This document shows positions 1-8,027 of a stretch of DNA of 37,349 nt, in pieces. The translations under genes and the position numbers were made by a program. The notes under the pieces were generated by a model, which was given only the letters and a program-made list of their open reading frames with translations, was not told where the DNA came from and searched no databases. Source of the DNA: Chromatiales bacterium. GTDB taxonomy: Bacteria; Pseudomonadota; Gammaproteobacteria; Steroidobacterales; GCA-2729495. The stretch is taken from contig NZCC01000063.1 of assembly GCA_002688175.1 (NCBI GenBank), positions 1 through 37,349 of the forward strand, in the 5' to 3' direction. Every line of letters starts with the position of its first letter. Positions within the stretch are counted from its first letter, which is position 1.

Positions 1-93
1 ATGGCCTGCAGTTCTTTCTTCTTCATAATCTGCCTATCCTTACCCGTAACCGGGCTCAATGATAGGCAGTTACACAGATTTTTTTACAGTCTC
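1..93 (-). mobile_element. Probable IS256-family element, 5' end, running off the left edge
   Basis: On the minus strand an ATG at 26 opens a reading frame whose first eight residues are MKKKELQA, a start typical of IS256-family transposases as I remember them; the rest lies outside the window. Upstream of that ATG, ending at 93, the minus strand begins GAGACTGTAAAAAAATCTG and continues with TGTAACTGCC, which resembles IS256-type terminal inverted repeats. Between repeat and start codon is a 9-bp perfect stem (30-38 with 61-69) that could be regulatory. Only one end is visible, so neither the partner repeat nor a target duplication can be checked. The family call is inference. Confidence 0.42.
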
Positions 94-187
94 GGAAGAA
101 TTCCTAGCAATGCTCGGGAACTGCCGCAGATGTAAAGACTGCAGAGCATCCACGGTTCATTAACGGCCTTGTCAGCACAAAGTCATC

Positions 188-215
188 AAAAAAAGAGCAG
201 GCCATGGGCCTGCTC
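188..215 (-). terminator. Rho-independent terminator of the phasin-like gene
   Basis: Perfect 9-bp stem (195-203 with 207-215) with a 3-nt loop. Read on the minus strand it is followed by a run of seven T (188-194). It lies about 47 bp past the stop codon of the minus-strand gene at 263-880, which is where its terminator should be. Confidence 0.8.
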
Positions 216-262
216 ACTATTACTTGGTTGCTATTTCCTGCAACCTGGCTCAATGCTTTGGA

Positions 263-880
263 CTAGACTGAACTGAGTTGAGCATCCGCACCAAGTTTAG
301 ACTGGCTAGAAGCTGCCGCAATGGCCTTCTTCGTTGATTTCGGGCTGGGTGCAGCTTTCGAAACGGTCATTGGCCTGGGTGTACCCGTCTTCAGTTTGGC
401 TTTACGCGCCCTAGCTTTCGGTTTTGTTTTCGGCTTGGCAGCGGCCGTTTTTAGCTTGGCCTTGCTAACGGAAGCCTTCACTTTGGGCTTGCTTTTTACC
501 GACTTGGCTCTGGGCTGCTTGGGCTTCGCCACGGGTTCTTTAGTGGCGGTTACCTCTTGTAGCTTATCAACCATGCTGCCCACAAACTTCCCCGGGGCGC
601 TGACTGTATCGCCGATTATCGTTGTGAAGCCGTCCAGGCGTTCATACATACCAACAATGAATTTTTTATTCGTGGTTTTCGCCGACTTTATCTTGTCCTC
701 CGCAATACCAAGGTCTGCAAAGAAAGTTAATGGAATCTCAATTACCGATATGTGAGCTTTCCGGGCAGCGCCTAAGAAACCAATTGAATCCTTTGGTTTA
801 CCTTCGGACTTGCTGGCCTTCACCTTTTTAACCTGAGATTTTCCTGCCCGGGGTTTCTTGTCTTGGTCTTTAATGGTCAT
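263..880 (-). CDS. Phasin-like protein with histone H1/AlgP-like Lys-Ala-Pro tail
   Basis: This 205-residue protein has three parts. The N-terminus (about 1-30) is rich in Lys and Ser. A middle segment (about 32-112) has little low complexity and looks like the helical core of phasins, the amphipathic proteins that coat polyhydroxyalkanoate granules. The C-terminal part (about 113-190) is a KPK/KAK/AAAK tail like that of AlgP/PhaF, which in pseudomonads binds DNA and helps share granules between daughter cells. The ATG at 880 is preceded by a good ribosome-binding site (gagggtgac). The gene has its own terminator and is divergent from a PHA granule-region gene, which supports a granule role. 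No PHA synthase lies in the window. The phasin assignment rests on composition and context, so an unrelated histone-like protein remains possible. Confidence 0.65.
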   Translation of the reverse strand: MTIKDQDKKPRAGKSQVKKVKASKSEGKPKDSIGFLGAARKAHISVIEIPLTFFADLGIAEDKIKSAKTTNKKFIVGMYERLDGFTTIIGDTVSAPGKFVGSMVDKLQEVTATKEPVAKPKQPRAKSVKSKPKVKASVSKAKLKTAAAKPKTKPKARARKAKLKTGTPRPMTVSKAAPSPKSTKKAIAAASSQSKLGADAQLSSV

Positions 881-1361
881 GATGTCACCCTCCGCTCACA
901 GGTCGTCTCACCTGGTCAATCCGGGATATTGACCGCCCATGTGCTGCTCGTTTCCTTGTTTCAACGATTTCTTTATACTCCTATGAGTGTACATGTGTAT
1001 ACTGAATTATACGTATACAGGCCATGGTAATTATTCAGAGAATAATATAATAGTCATAATATTCAATGGGTTAAAATTCTGCCTATTTGCGATATTTTAT
1101 GCGTACAAATGTACCGTAAAAAACCTTAAAACGGTAAAGCTTTGGATCCCGGCAGTTGATTAGTCCATAGGACTGAATATAGACCTGGCCTCCAGCCAGC
1201 AGGCGCCTTCATTCCATGTTTGCTATCGGCAGGTACAGGTATCCCGGTGCTTTGAACTAACTGCGATCTTTGCAGCTGGTTCGGGGTCTGTAAATCCCAC
1301 CATATCGAGATGCTTCTTCAGTAACCTACAATGTGTCCAGATATTTTCAGGTGCAAGAAGC
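881..1361. other. AT-rich divergent intergenic region
   Basis: This 481-bp gap separates the divergent phasin-like and PHA granule-region genes and must hold promoters for both. It contains a GTATAC inverted repeat (997-1002 and 1013-1018), a 6-bp inverted repeat around 1031-1045, a perfect TATAAT at 1046-1051 without a convincing -35 box, and a taccgt/acggta pair at 1112-1136. None of these can be assigned to a known regulator. No protein-like reading frame was seen. Confidence 0.35.
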
Positions 1362-1640
1362 ATGTCATCTATCGAGTTCAATAAAACATTCACGATGCCC
1401 AGGGAAAAACTCAGGGTTGAACTTGATGATTTGACGCAACAACTTGGACAGGAATTGCAACTGAATTGTGAGTGGTTGTCAGAAGATTGCCTGAGATTTT
1501 GGCGTAACGGAGCTAAAGGCCAGATCAACATCCGCGAAGAGGAAGTCTCTTTATCAATCACTCTGGGTGTCCTCATGGAATATTTCAGGAAGGACATCGA
1601 GCGAGAACTGCAGGATTTCATCGATAAACATATCTATTAG
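1362..1640 (+). CDS. Polyhydroxyalkanoic acid system family protein (PHA_gran_rgn)
   Basis: A 92-residue protein matching the small family annotated as polyhydroxyalkanoic acid system protein, found near PHA genes and of unknown biochemical role. Visible family features are its length (about 90 residues), the early segment with Arg-Glu-Lys before an amphipathic helix, the central W...DCLRFWRNGAKG segment (about 38-52) followed by an alternating beta-like stretch, and a C-terminal helix beginning LGVLMEYFRKDIE. It is followed after 20 bp by the luciferase-like monooxygenase gene, probably in one transcript. The ribosome-binding site is weak (caagaag). The divergent phasin-like gene agrees with a PHA context. 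Confidence 0.72.
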   Translation: MSSIEFNKTFTMPREKLRVELDDLTQQLGQELQLNCEWLSEDCLRFWRNGAKGQINIREEEVSLSITLGVLMEYFRKDIERELQDFIDKHIY

Positions 1641-1660
1641 CCGGAGAAAGGAGAAAAAAA

Positions 1661-2692
1661 ATGCGTATCAACCTTATACTCGAACCCAATAGCGCGCCGG
1701 ACCGGCTTGCCGAACTCGCACAACTTGCCGAATCCTATAATTTTGAAGGCATCTGGACATCCAACATGCATGATGGCCGTGATCCGTTTGTCAATTATGT
1801 CGATGCAGCGCGTGCTACCTCCAGGATACGGTTGGGTCCCGTAGCTGTATCACCTTATGAGTTGCACCCTCTGAAAATGGGCAACGCATTGCTGACCTTA
1901 AATGAGATTGCCGGGGGACGCGCGCAGATTGGAATCGCCGCAGGCGACGGCGGCACGGCCGTAGCAATGGCTATAGCGGCTAAAAGGCGGTTACGCGCCG
2001 TGCGTGAATGTGTGGATATCATCAATGCAATGGCGACGGGTGAGTTGGTGCAATACTCTGGCGAAATGTACCGTGTACGCTGGTACCACGCATCCTGGGT
2101 CACGCAGGCGCTGCCCATGATCTATGTTTGCGCGGGTGGTCCCCAAATGCTTAGATCGAGCGCACGTTATGCGCAGGGCATCTATCTCGGTGATCATTTG
2201 CCCGAACACGTTGCTGAGGTGAGAGAGAAAATCGATCCGGAGATTGCCGAGCACAATCCAAATAAGGACAATTTTCGGCTGATCAACTTCTGGGCCTGGC
2301 ACGTGAAGGAAGACCCGGAAGAGGCGCTCGCAGAAGCACGCATGTGGCTGGCTGCACGTGTCACCCCCTGGCCTAACTATTATCACCGCGGAATCCTCGA
2401 TGACGAAGAGATGAAGGTAATTTGGGCTAATACCGATGCGCTGAGTCGGGCCTTCTATGCTCAGGATTCGAACATACCGGAGATCCCGCGCGAAATTCTC
2501 GACAAAATGTGCAGGCGTTGCACTGCTTCATCACCTGTCAGTGAACTCGAGCATGAGATCGATCGTCTGCGTCGGTTTAAAGAAGCAGGCCTTACGGATA
2601 TCGCGTTGCGAGTCTATGGAAATCCAGAGGAGGCTATCCGTCTCATTGGCGAGCGGGTCATACCCGTTCTCCAGGATCATGCTGAGGGTTAA
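1661..2692 (+). CDS. LLM-class flavin-dependent oxidoreductase (luciferase-like)
   Basis: A 343-residue protein of the bacterial luciferase-like superfamily, TIM-barrel enzymes using FMN or F420. The N-terminus, MRINLILEPN then LAELAQLAESYNFEGIWTS, is the usual first strand and helix. It is followed by SRIRLGPVAVSPYELHP (about 54-70), the strand after which the flavin site begins, and by GGRAQIGIAAGDGG (about 86-99). Length is normal for the family. A strong Shine-Dalgarno (ggagaaaggag) fixes the ATG. It lies between the PHA granule-region gene and an MFS transporter gene in the same direction, probably an operon. The substrate cannot be read from sequence. Similarity to methylenetetrahydromethanopterin-reductase-type members does not imply that reaction. 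Confidence 0.85.
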   Translation: MRINLILEPNSAPDRLAELAQLAESYNFEGIWTSNMHDGRDPFVNYVDAARATSRIRLGPVAVSPYELHPLKMGNALLTLNEIAGGRAQIGIAAGDGGTAVAMAIAAKRRLRAVRECVDIINAMATGELVQYSGEMYRVRWYHASWVTQALPMIYVCAGGPQMLRSSARYAQGIYLGDHLPEHVAEVREKIDPEIAEHNPNKDNFRLINFWAWHVKEDPEEALAEARMWLAARVTPWPNYYHRGILDDEEMKVIWANTDALSRAFYAQDSNIPEIPREILDKMCRRCTASSPVSELEHEIDRLRRFKEAGLTDIALRVYGNPEEAIRLIGERVIPVLQDHAEG

Positions 2693-2713
2693 TCAGCGCC
2701 ATTGCGGTTTGTG

Positions 2714-3928
2714 ATGAATGCTCAACCTGACGGAGTGAACAAGGGCGGGAAATTTCGCAATATTCCACAGGGTGTTTGGGCGCTAGGGTTTGTCAGTTTG
2801 TTCATGGACATCTCGTCTGAGATGGTTCACAGCCTGCTGCCGGTATTTTTTGTTTCCGTCATCGGCATGAGCTATACGGCCGTCGGTCTCGTTGAGGGCG
2901 TTGCTCAGGCTATTGCGCTTATCACAAAGGTTTTTTCGGGGGTACTCAGTGATCATCTGGGCAAGCGTAAACCATTGGCGTTGGCGGGTTATGGATTGGC
3001 GGCGCTTACCAAACCGGTGTTTGCATTAGCCTCGACGGCGGGCTGGGTCGTCTCGGCGCGCTTTGTTGATAGAGTCGGCAAGGGAATTCGAGGTGCGCCG
3101 CGCGATGCATTAATTGCAGATATTGCCCCGGAGAACAAACGCGGTGCGAGTTACGGATTGCGTCAGTCACTTGATTCTGCGGGCGCATTCATCGGGCCAT
3201 TGATCGCATTGTTTCTCATGGTGTTGTTGGCCGGCGACATTCGCAGCGTGTTCTGGTTTGCATTAGCGCCCGCCATTTTTTCCGTTTTCATTCTGTGGCG
3301 CTACGTTCACGAACCACAGCAACATCTTGACAGTGCAGCCGGTAAACCTCCGCTACACATTCGCGACATCAAGAAACTCGGCAAGTCCTATTGGGTCATT
3401 GTCATGATCGGTGCCGTGTTGATGCTGGCCGGTTTCAGCGAGGCATTTCTGATTTTATGCGCCCAGCAGATTGGTCTGTCGCTGAGCCTGATACCGATGG
3501 TATTCATCATGATGAACATTATTTATACTTTGTCCGCTTATCCGGCGGGGGCACTCTCTGATCACATGGGACGATCGAGCCCGATCATTGCCGGATTCAT
3601 TGTTTTGATTCTTGCCGATATAGTCCTCGCGCTTGCGAGCGACATTTGGCAGGTCATGGCGGGTGTTGTTCTATGGGGCCTGTATATGGGTCTGACTAAA
3701 GGCGTGCTAACTGCGCTGGTTGCGGACACAGCGCCCAGTGACCTTCGGGGTACTGCATTTGGCGTTTTCAACCTGGTAAGCGGTATTGCGTTGCTCCTTG
3801 CCAGTGCTATAGCCGGCATACTCTGGGATCAGATCGGACCGTCGGCGCCGTTCTTCGCCAGTGCAATACTGGCAGCTCTGGCGCTTGTTTTCTGGACCCT
3901 TAGAAGCGCTCAACAAAGCCAGCCGTAG
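2714..3928 (+). CDS. MFS transporter
   Basis: An inner-membrane protein of about 404 residues with twelve hydrophobic segments. After the second and third segments it carries GKRKPLALAGYGLAAL and then VDRVGKGIRGAPRDALIAD (about 123-141), the loop signature of a subgroup of major facilitator transporters, with GLRQSLDSAGAFIGP in the next helix. A frame start at TTG 2702 is also possible; the ATG at 2714 is preferred because it directly precedes the first conserved segment. No strong ribosome-binding site is visible, so coupling to the upstream monooxygenase gene (21 bp away) is likely. The substrate is unknown. Joint transcription suggests a link to the monooxygenase, which is inference. Confidence 0.85.
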   Translation: MNAQPDGVNKGGKFRNIPQGVWALGFVSLFMDISSEMVHSLLPVFFVSVIGMSYTAVGLVEGVAQAIALITKVFSGVLSDHLGKRKPLALAGYGLAALTKPVFALASTAGWVVSARFVDRVGKGIRGAPRDALIADIAPENKRGASYGLRQSLDSAGAFIGPLIALFLMVLLAGDIRSVFWFALAPAIFSVFILWRYVHEPQQHLDSAAGKPPLHIRDIKKLGKSYWVIVMIGAVLMLAGFSEAFLILCAQQIGLSLSLIPMVFIMMNIIYTLSAYPAGALSDHMGRSSPIIAGFIVLILADIVLALASDIWQVMAGVVLWGLYMGLTKGVLTALVADTAPSDLRGTAFGVFNLVSGIALLLASAIAGILWDQIGPSAPFFASAILAALALVFWTLRSAQQSQP

Positions 3929-3967
3929 GTACGAAAGTTATCGCGGCGACTCCATTGAATTTGTAGA

Positions 3968-4693
3968 TTAGCACTCCTGCTGACGAGCAAGTGCTAGCGG
4001 TTCCTTAACAACAGGCATCATGGTTTCGCCTGTGCCGCCCGAACTGATAATCGAGAGACAGCCGATAGACGCGACGAGCAGCAAACCGACCAATCGTACC
4101 GGGCGTGAACTTGGAGACCTTTGAGAACGCAAGTTTTTATTGAGCTGCGGTAATGTCTTGTAGCCAATGAAATAGGCCGTAACACCACCCAGCATCAGAA
4201 AAAGTATATCCAGCGTATCGAACTGACCCGTCATGAAATGGCTGGAGATATTTTCCAGAATCGGCCACTCGGCAATCCAACCGGGCAGAAAACCGGAAAT
4301 ACTAAATGCGATCGTATCGATCTGTGCCAGTTCGAAAATAACCTCGGCGACAAACCAGCCGATACATATGAGTCCAATATGATGTCGACCCGCAATAGCG
4401 TTGGCAAACAGAGCAAAAGCCAGGGTGTGCAGGAAGGCCGGCAGGTAATTGCCGAGCGCGCCGAACAGCAATGGCGTGGTACTGGCTAAAATTGATGAGT
4501 CTGGGACGAAATATACAGCAGTTGCAGATCGGTCAAATATATAGATGAGCGTCCCCACGGCGAGTGCCGCGAAGCCAACCGCCACCATACGCAGTTCCGG
4601 CTGTCTGGGTCTGGCCTTCGCTCCATGTATTTCTTCGCTGCTGCAGTTCAAATTCGTCCCCGTTGCAGAAAAGTGCTTAAGCAACGATACCAA
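3968..4693 (-). CDS. Multi-spanning membrane protein, function unknown
   Basis: A 241-residue protein with about five hydrophobic segments (near 36-56, 66-85, 88-125, 155-178 and 198-218) and no enzymatic motif I recognise. The far C-terminus has LLLVASIGCLSIISSGG, which resembles a lipobox but lies in the wrong part of the protein for a lipoprotein signal. The longest frame opens at a TTG (4693). An ATG at 4588 (residue 36) starts immediately before the first membrane segment and may be the true start. It converges on the MFS gene 39 bp away. Immediately upstream lie a REP-like palindrome and a decayed methyltransferase gene. Confidence 0.6.
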   Translation of the reverse strand: MVSLLKHFSATGTNLNCSSEEIHGAKARPRQPELRMVAVGFAALAVGTLIYIFDRSATAVYFVPDSSILASTTPLLFGALGNYLPAFLHTLAFALFANAIAGRHHIGLICIGWFVAEVIFELAQIDTIAFSISGFLPGWIAEWPILENISSHFMTGQFDTLDILFLMLGGVTAYFIGYKTLPQLNKNLRSQRSPSSRPVRLVGLLLVASIGCLSIISSGGTGETMMPVVKEPLALARQQEC

Positions 4694-4717
4694 ACCCTAC
4701 CGACTCAGTCAGTAGTT

Positions 4718-4742
4718 AATAATGGTGTCTGACACCATTATT
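4718..4742. repeat. REP-like perfect palindrome
   Basis: Two 12-base arms (aataatggtgtc and gacaccattatt) around a single T form a perfect inverted repeat. The core GGTGTCTGACACC is, to my recollection, common as a dispersed extragenic palindrome in proteobacteria, often linked to REP-associated tyrosine transposases; no such transposase is in the window and only this copy was noticed. It sits at the point where the recognisable methyltransferase reading frame begins. Confidence 0.6.
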
Positions 4743-5004
4743 TAACGGCGATGGCCTCTATATCGAGGATTTATTCGAAATAGATTGTGATTTTTATTCA
4801 TCGACTCGTGCAGTTCTTAATTGTACTGAACCACTTATGAAGAACGGGATGATTATCGTGTTTGATGACTATTATTGTTTTTCGAGTCAATGCCTATCCG
4901 GTGAACGACTCGCATTTATTGAGATGCTGAAATAGCATCCGACATTTGACATATTGGCACATTCAAATTCCCATTGGGCAGGAACATCTTTCATCTTGGA
5001 GTAA
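4723..5004 (+). pseudogene. Decayed 3' fragment of a TylF/macrocin-type O-methyltransferase
   Basis: One plus-strand frame reads ...EIDCDFYSSTRAVLNCT... and then GMIIVFDDYYCF, followed by a GERLAF segment. This matches the C-terminal core of TylF-like class I SAM methyltransferases (D-x-D-[LF]-Y-x-S-T, then an IIVFDDY strand, then G-E-R-x-A). A TAG at 4933-4935 interrupts the frame, yet the same frame continues with HPTFDILAHSNSHWAGTSF to a natural-looking TAA at 5002-5004. The N-terminal half is missing and the frame closes upstream at 4720-4722, inside the palindrome. So this is a truncated gene with a premature stop. Its neighbour is a minus-strand glycosyltransferase pair, and such methyltransferases often accompany glycan clusters. 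Confidence 0.62.
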
Positions 5005-5054
5005 CGAAAGAGTTGAGTCGTAGCATGCCCACTAATGACGGTCGAATCAATGGT

Positions 5055-7037
5055 CTACATTTCGGTAGTTTTGCACCATGTTGACCACATTTCCCGGTAA
5101 GCGTTTTCAAGGGTCTCCGTGAAAAGTTGACAGTTCATAAGCGTTGACTCGCTCAATCGCTCGCGCAGCCCTTGCCTTAACACAATTAATCTCTCCGTAT
5201 CGCCGGAAAGCGACTCAGCCAGTGCGATAAGAGATTCGACGGTCGGCGCAATGAACTCTGACAGACCTGCATTATGCAGAATACTGGTCCCCACCCGGCC
5301 GGCATGCCGGTCCCCACTCAATGAGATGACTGGCACTCCCATCCAAAGTGCTTCGCAAGTGGTGGTAGTGCCGTTATAAGGAAACGGGTCAAGACAGATG
5401 TCAACTCTGGAATAGCTGTCCATATGTTCGTCTTTTTCCGGCGCCCAGCCAATCAGGTCGAGCCTCTTTGCGGATATTCCCCTTTCTGCAAACATTTCTA
5501 AATATCTGGACTGTGTCCCCTGGTCGCCCAGTGGTTTTGATTTGAGGACCAGTCGAGAATCAGGTATTCGTGCAAGAATATCTGACCAGACTTGAACAAC
5601 CTCTGGTGTAATTTTTGCAAGATTGTTGAAGCTTCCGAATGTGATGAATTCTTGATCGATACAGGGCGGGGGAGATACTTCGGGGGCCGACCCATCCGGT
5701 TGATAGCACAAAAAACCATGTTCTAGCCTGAACAGTTTTTCTGTATGAAATTGATCTGCTTCTCCCGGTGGATCTGCGATCGCGTCGGTTATTCGGTAGT
5801 CAATGCTCCGCAAACCGGTCGTATTGGGGTATCCCAGCCAGGTAACCAGGATGGGTGCTGGTCGACGGGCAAGAACTCCGAGAGAATTTCTTGAAGTATG
5901 TCCGGCAAGATCCACCAAAATATCTATTTTGTCTTCTCTGATGCGTTCTGCAATCGTATCTTCCTGCATGCCAGTAATCGACAGCCAGTGGTCTGCTTTG
6001 GATTGAAATTCTATGGTCCGTTCATCTTCTCTCAACACATTCGAATAGCAGAAGACAGTCACCTTCGTCCGGTCATGAAGTTGCATCAGGGAATGCGTGA
6101 AATATGCAACTGAGTGCTTGCGAAAATCCGGAGAAATATAAGCCAGTCGAAGAATCTTATTTTCTTCTCTAACGTTCTGAAAGGGTTGCACCGGTTTGGT
6201 CAGTTGCTTTTCTTGTCGTGTGTCAAGCTTTGCAGATTCCTGGAAGATCGTTGCTTGCGATATCCCCGACATATAATTCAATGTCAACAGGATATTTGAA
6301 AACGCTTCATCATCATCCGGGTTGAGGTCTAACGCTCGCTGGTAACTGGCTAATGCATCGCTAAATAATGTTCTATTTCTTAGCGCATTGCCCAGGTTAT
6401 TGAAAGGAAGTGAGAAATTCGGGTTGCTTGCAATGGCTTTTCTGTAACTGTCTATCGCCTCCTCATCTCTGCCCAATTTAGTCAGCGCATTGCCCAGATT
6501 GTTCAGGCAAACCGGGTGGTTGGGCTGACGGGCTAGTGATTTACGTAAATAGGTAATCGCTTCTTCATAACAGCGCATGTCATGAAGTGTCAGAGCCAGA
6601 TAGAACTGAATTTCTGGATTGGCTGGATCAGTCTGCAGTCCTCTCATGAAAGTCGCACATGACGCGGCGTGGTTGCCTTGCTGGTGCTGCATTCTTCCTA
6701 AATGTATGTAGCTGCTGGCATCGGATGGTTTGAGCAAAATCGCTCTCTCATAACAGGCCGCTGCATCAGACGCCCTGCCTGAGCCCCTGTACGCCTGTGC
6801 CAGTGAGGTGATATACCCGAAATCATCCGGATCTGTTTTCAGTGCTATGGATATGTGTTTAGCTGCAATGGCGAAGTTTCCACTGCTCAAAGCAATCAAG
6901 CCGAGTCCATGGTTGGCCGCGGCATTTCTCGGTTCGAGAGCGATGACCTGTTCACATTTTTCCCTTGCAGGGCCCAGGTGACCAGCCTGAATAAGTCGGG
7001 AGATCTGTTCAATTATTTCCGGAACTTGGGCTGACAT
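5055..7037 (-). CDS. TPR protein with O-GlcNAc transferase (GT41)-type catalytic domain
   Basis: A 660-residue protein. Residues about 5-265 are tandem tetratricopeptide repeats (for example AAANHGLGLIALSSGNFAIA, and PVCLNNLGNALTKLGRDEEA then PFNNLGNALRNRTLFSDALA). Residues about 290-655 match the GT41/SPINDLY catalytic region: RLAYISPDFRKHSVAYF, DILVDLAGHTSRNSL, FGSFNNLAKITPEVV, RLVLKSKPL and DICLDPFPYNGTTTTCEALW followed by MGVPVISLSGDRHAGRVG. Those are the UDP-sugar-binding strands of O-linked N-acetylglucosamine transferases. Eukaryotic OGT glycosylates Ser/Thr of proteins; bacterial relatives are implicated in glycosylating flagellin, surface or other proteins. No signal peptide is visible, so it is probably cytoplasmic. 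The gene lies 27 bp after a glycosyltransferase-like gene on the same strand, probably one operon. The acceptor is unknown. Confidence 0.85.
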   Translation of the reverse strand: MSAQVPEIIEQISRLIQAGHLGPAREKCEQVIALEPRNAAANHGLGLIALSSGNFAIAAKHISIALKTDPDDFGYITSLAQAYRGSGRASDAAACYERAILLKPSDASSYIHLGRMQHQQGNHAASCATFMRGLQTDPANPEIQFYLALTLHDMRCYEEAITYLRKSLARQPNHPVCLNNLGNALTKLGRDEEAIDSYRKAIASNPNFSLPFNNLGNALRNRTLFSDALASYQRALDLNPDDDEAFSNILLTLNYMSGISQATIFQESAKLDTRQEKQLTKPVQPFQNVREENKILRLAYISPDFRKHSVAYFTHSLMQLHDRTKVTVFCYSNVLREDERTIEFQSKADHWLSITGMQEDTIAERIREDKIDILVDLAGHTSRNSLGVLARRPAPILVTWLGYPNTTGLRSIDYRITDAIADPPGEADQFHTEKLFRLEHGFLCYQPDGSAPEVSPPPCIDQEFITFGSFNNLAKITPEVVQVWSDILARIPDSRLVLKSKPLGDQGTQSRYLEMFAERGISAKRLDLIGWAPEKDEHMDSYSRVDICLDPFPYNGTTTTCEALWMGVPVISLSGDRHAGRVGTSILHNAGLSEFIAPTVESLIALAESLSGDTERLIVLRQGLRERLSESTLMNCQLFTETLENAYREMWSTWCKTTEM

Positions 7038-7064
7038 TACGTAATCCTGCTAGCGGCAAAAAAC

Positions 7065-8027
7065 TCAGAGCCATAACTTTCGTGTGAAGGTTCGCCACGG
7101 GAATGCTTTCCCGTCCCGGACCTTAAGTAACAGATGCTTTTCCGTGTCGATGAGACAGTCCTTTGGGAAATAATAATCTACGGTCCTTAGCTGAGTGCGT
7201 TCCGGATAGTAATACTTTGTAGTGGATTTATTATGGGCCGGTCGGTGAGAGTTTGAGAGAAAGGGGAAATCGGGGTGATTGATCACCGGTCGTTCATAGA
7301 TCCACCAAGCGTATCGTGCGTAGGCCTTTTCCAGCCACGCTGCTTTTAACCTGGCGCCATTCGGAGAAGCATTATTGAAGGCGTGATCCAGGCATATGTC
7401 ATCCGAGGAGAGCGGGTACTCTGTAATGACCTCCTGCCAGCTCCTCAGTAATGCTTTCGCCGAGTCTGTTTTGTTGTAAAACTGAACGGCACCACTACCG
7501 ACCAACTGATCGACTGCGTAATAGTCAATGCTATTGAAGAATTGGAAAAATCTATTGGCAGATTTTTTAGTCTTATTATCTTCAGTGAGTTCGATCTCTA
7601 CAGGTAAATAACATTCGGTGTGCTCTTCAGCTAACCAGTTATAGATTGCAAAATCATATTTATCACGAACGAGACGCTCAATCTTCCCCGGCCTTTCGCA
7701 CACGACACAATCGACATCAATATAGAGAACAGGTTTCTTGTGTGTCTCAAGGAGAAAATGAATAAAGTTCGCTTTAGTATATGCTGGGTCGGTCGAACCC
7801 TTGAGGCTAATGGATTGGTGCACTGTCGGCACTTCATAAAGGATGTACGACAGTCCGTGTTGTCCGCACGATTGAGCAAGGCGGTCCGCATATTCGGAGA
7901 AGTCTTTCGTAAACATTGCGGAAACCAGAAACGGAGCGACATCGAGTCCGTCGGTGTGCTGGCGATATATACGCTGATATGGGAACGGTAGCGGAAATGC
8001 CCCGGGAAGAGATTGGAAAGATTGCAT
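7065..8027 (-). CDS. Putative nucleotide-sugar glycosyltransferase (GT-A, DxD)
   Basis: A 320-residue protein. Near residue 100, KPVLYIDVDCVVCERP forms a strand ending in a D-V-D motif (104-106), the metal-nucleotide-sugar site of GT-A fold glycosyltransferases. It is preceded by a helix typical of that fold (PAYTKANFIHFLLETH). Further on, QLVGSGAVQFYNKTDSAKAL (about 175-195) and SSDDICLDHAFN match the acceptor-side G-G/A strand and a D/E-Q/H-D helix seen in such enzymes. I cannot place it in a numbered GT family. It precedes the TPR-OGT-like gene on the same strand with a 27-bp gap, suggesting they act on the same glycan or protein. ATG start at 8027. An alternative reading is a capsular or LPS sugar transferase. 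Confidence 0.6.
   Translation of the reverse strand: MQSFQSLPGAFPLPFPYQRIYRQHTDGLDVAPFLVSAMFTKDFSEYADRLAQSCGQHGLSYILYEVPTVHQSISLKGSTDPAYTKANFIHFLLETHKKPVLYIDVDCVVCERPGKIERLVRDKYDFAIYNWLAEEHTECYLPVEIELTEDNKTKKSANRFFQFFNSIDYYAVDQLVGSGAVQFYNKTDSAKALLRSWQEVITEYPLSSDDICLDHAFNNASPNGARLKAAWLEKAYARYAWWIYERPVINHPDFPFLSNSHRPAHNKSTTKYYYPERTQLRTVDYYFPKDCLIDTEKHLLLKVRDGKAFPWRTFTRKLWL

Noticed and set aside
1223-1621. 132-residue minus-strand ORF
   Set aside because: Antisense to the PHA granule-region gene, Ser/Cys-rich, no domain.
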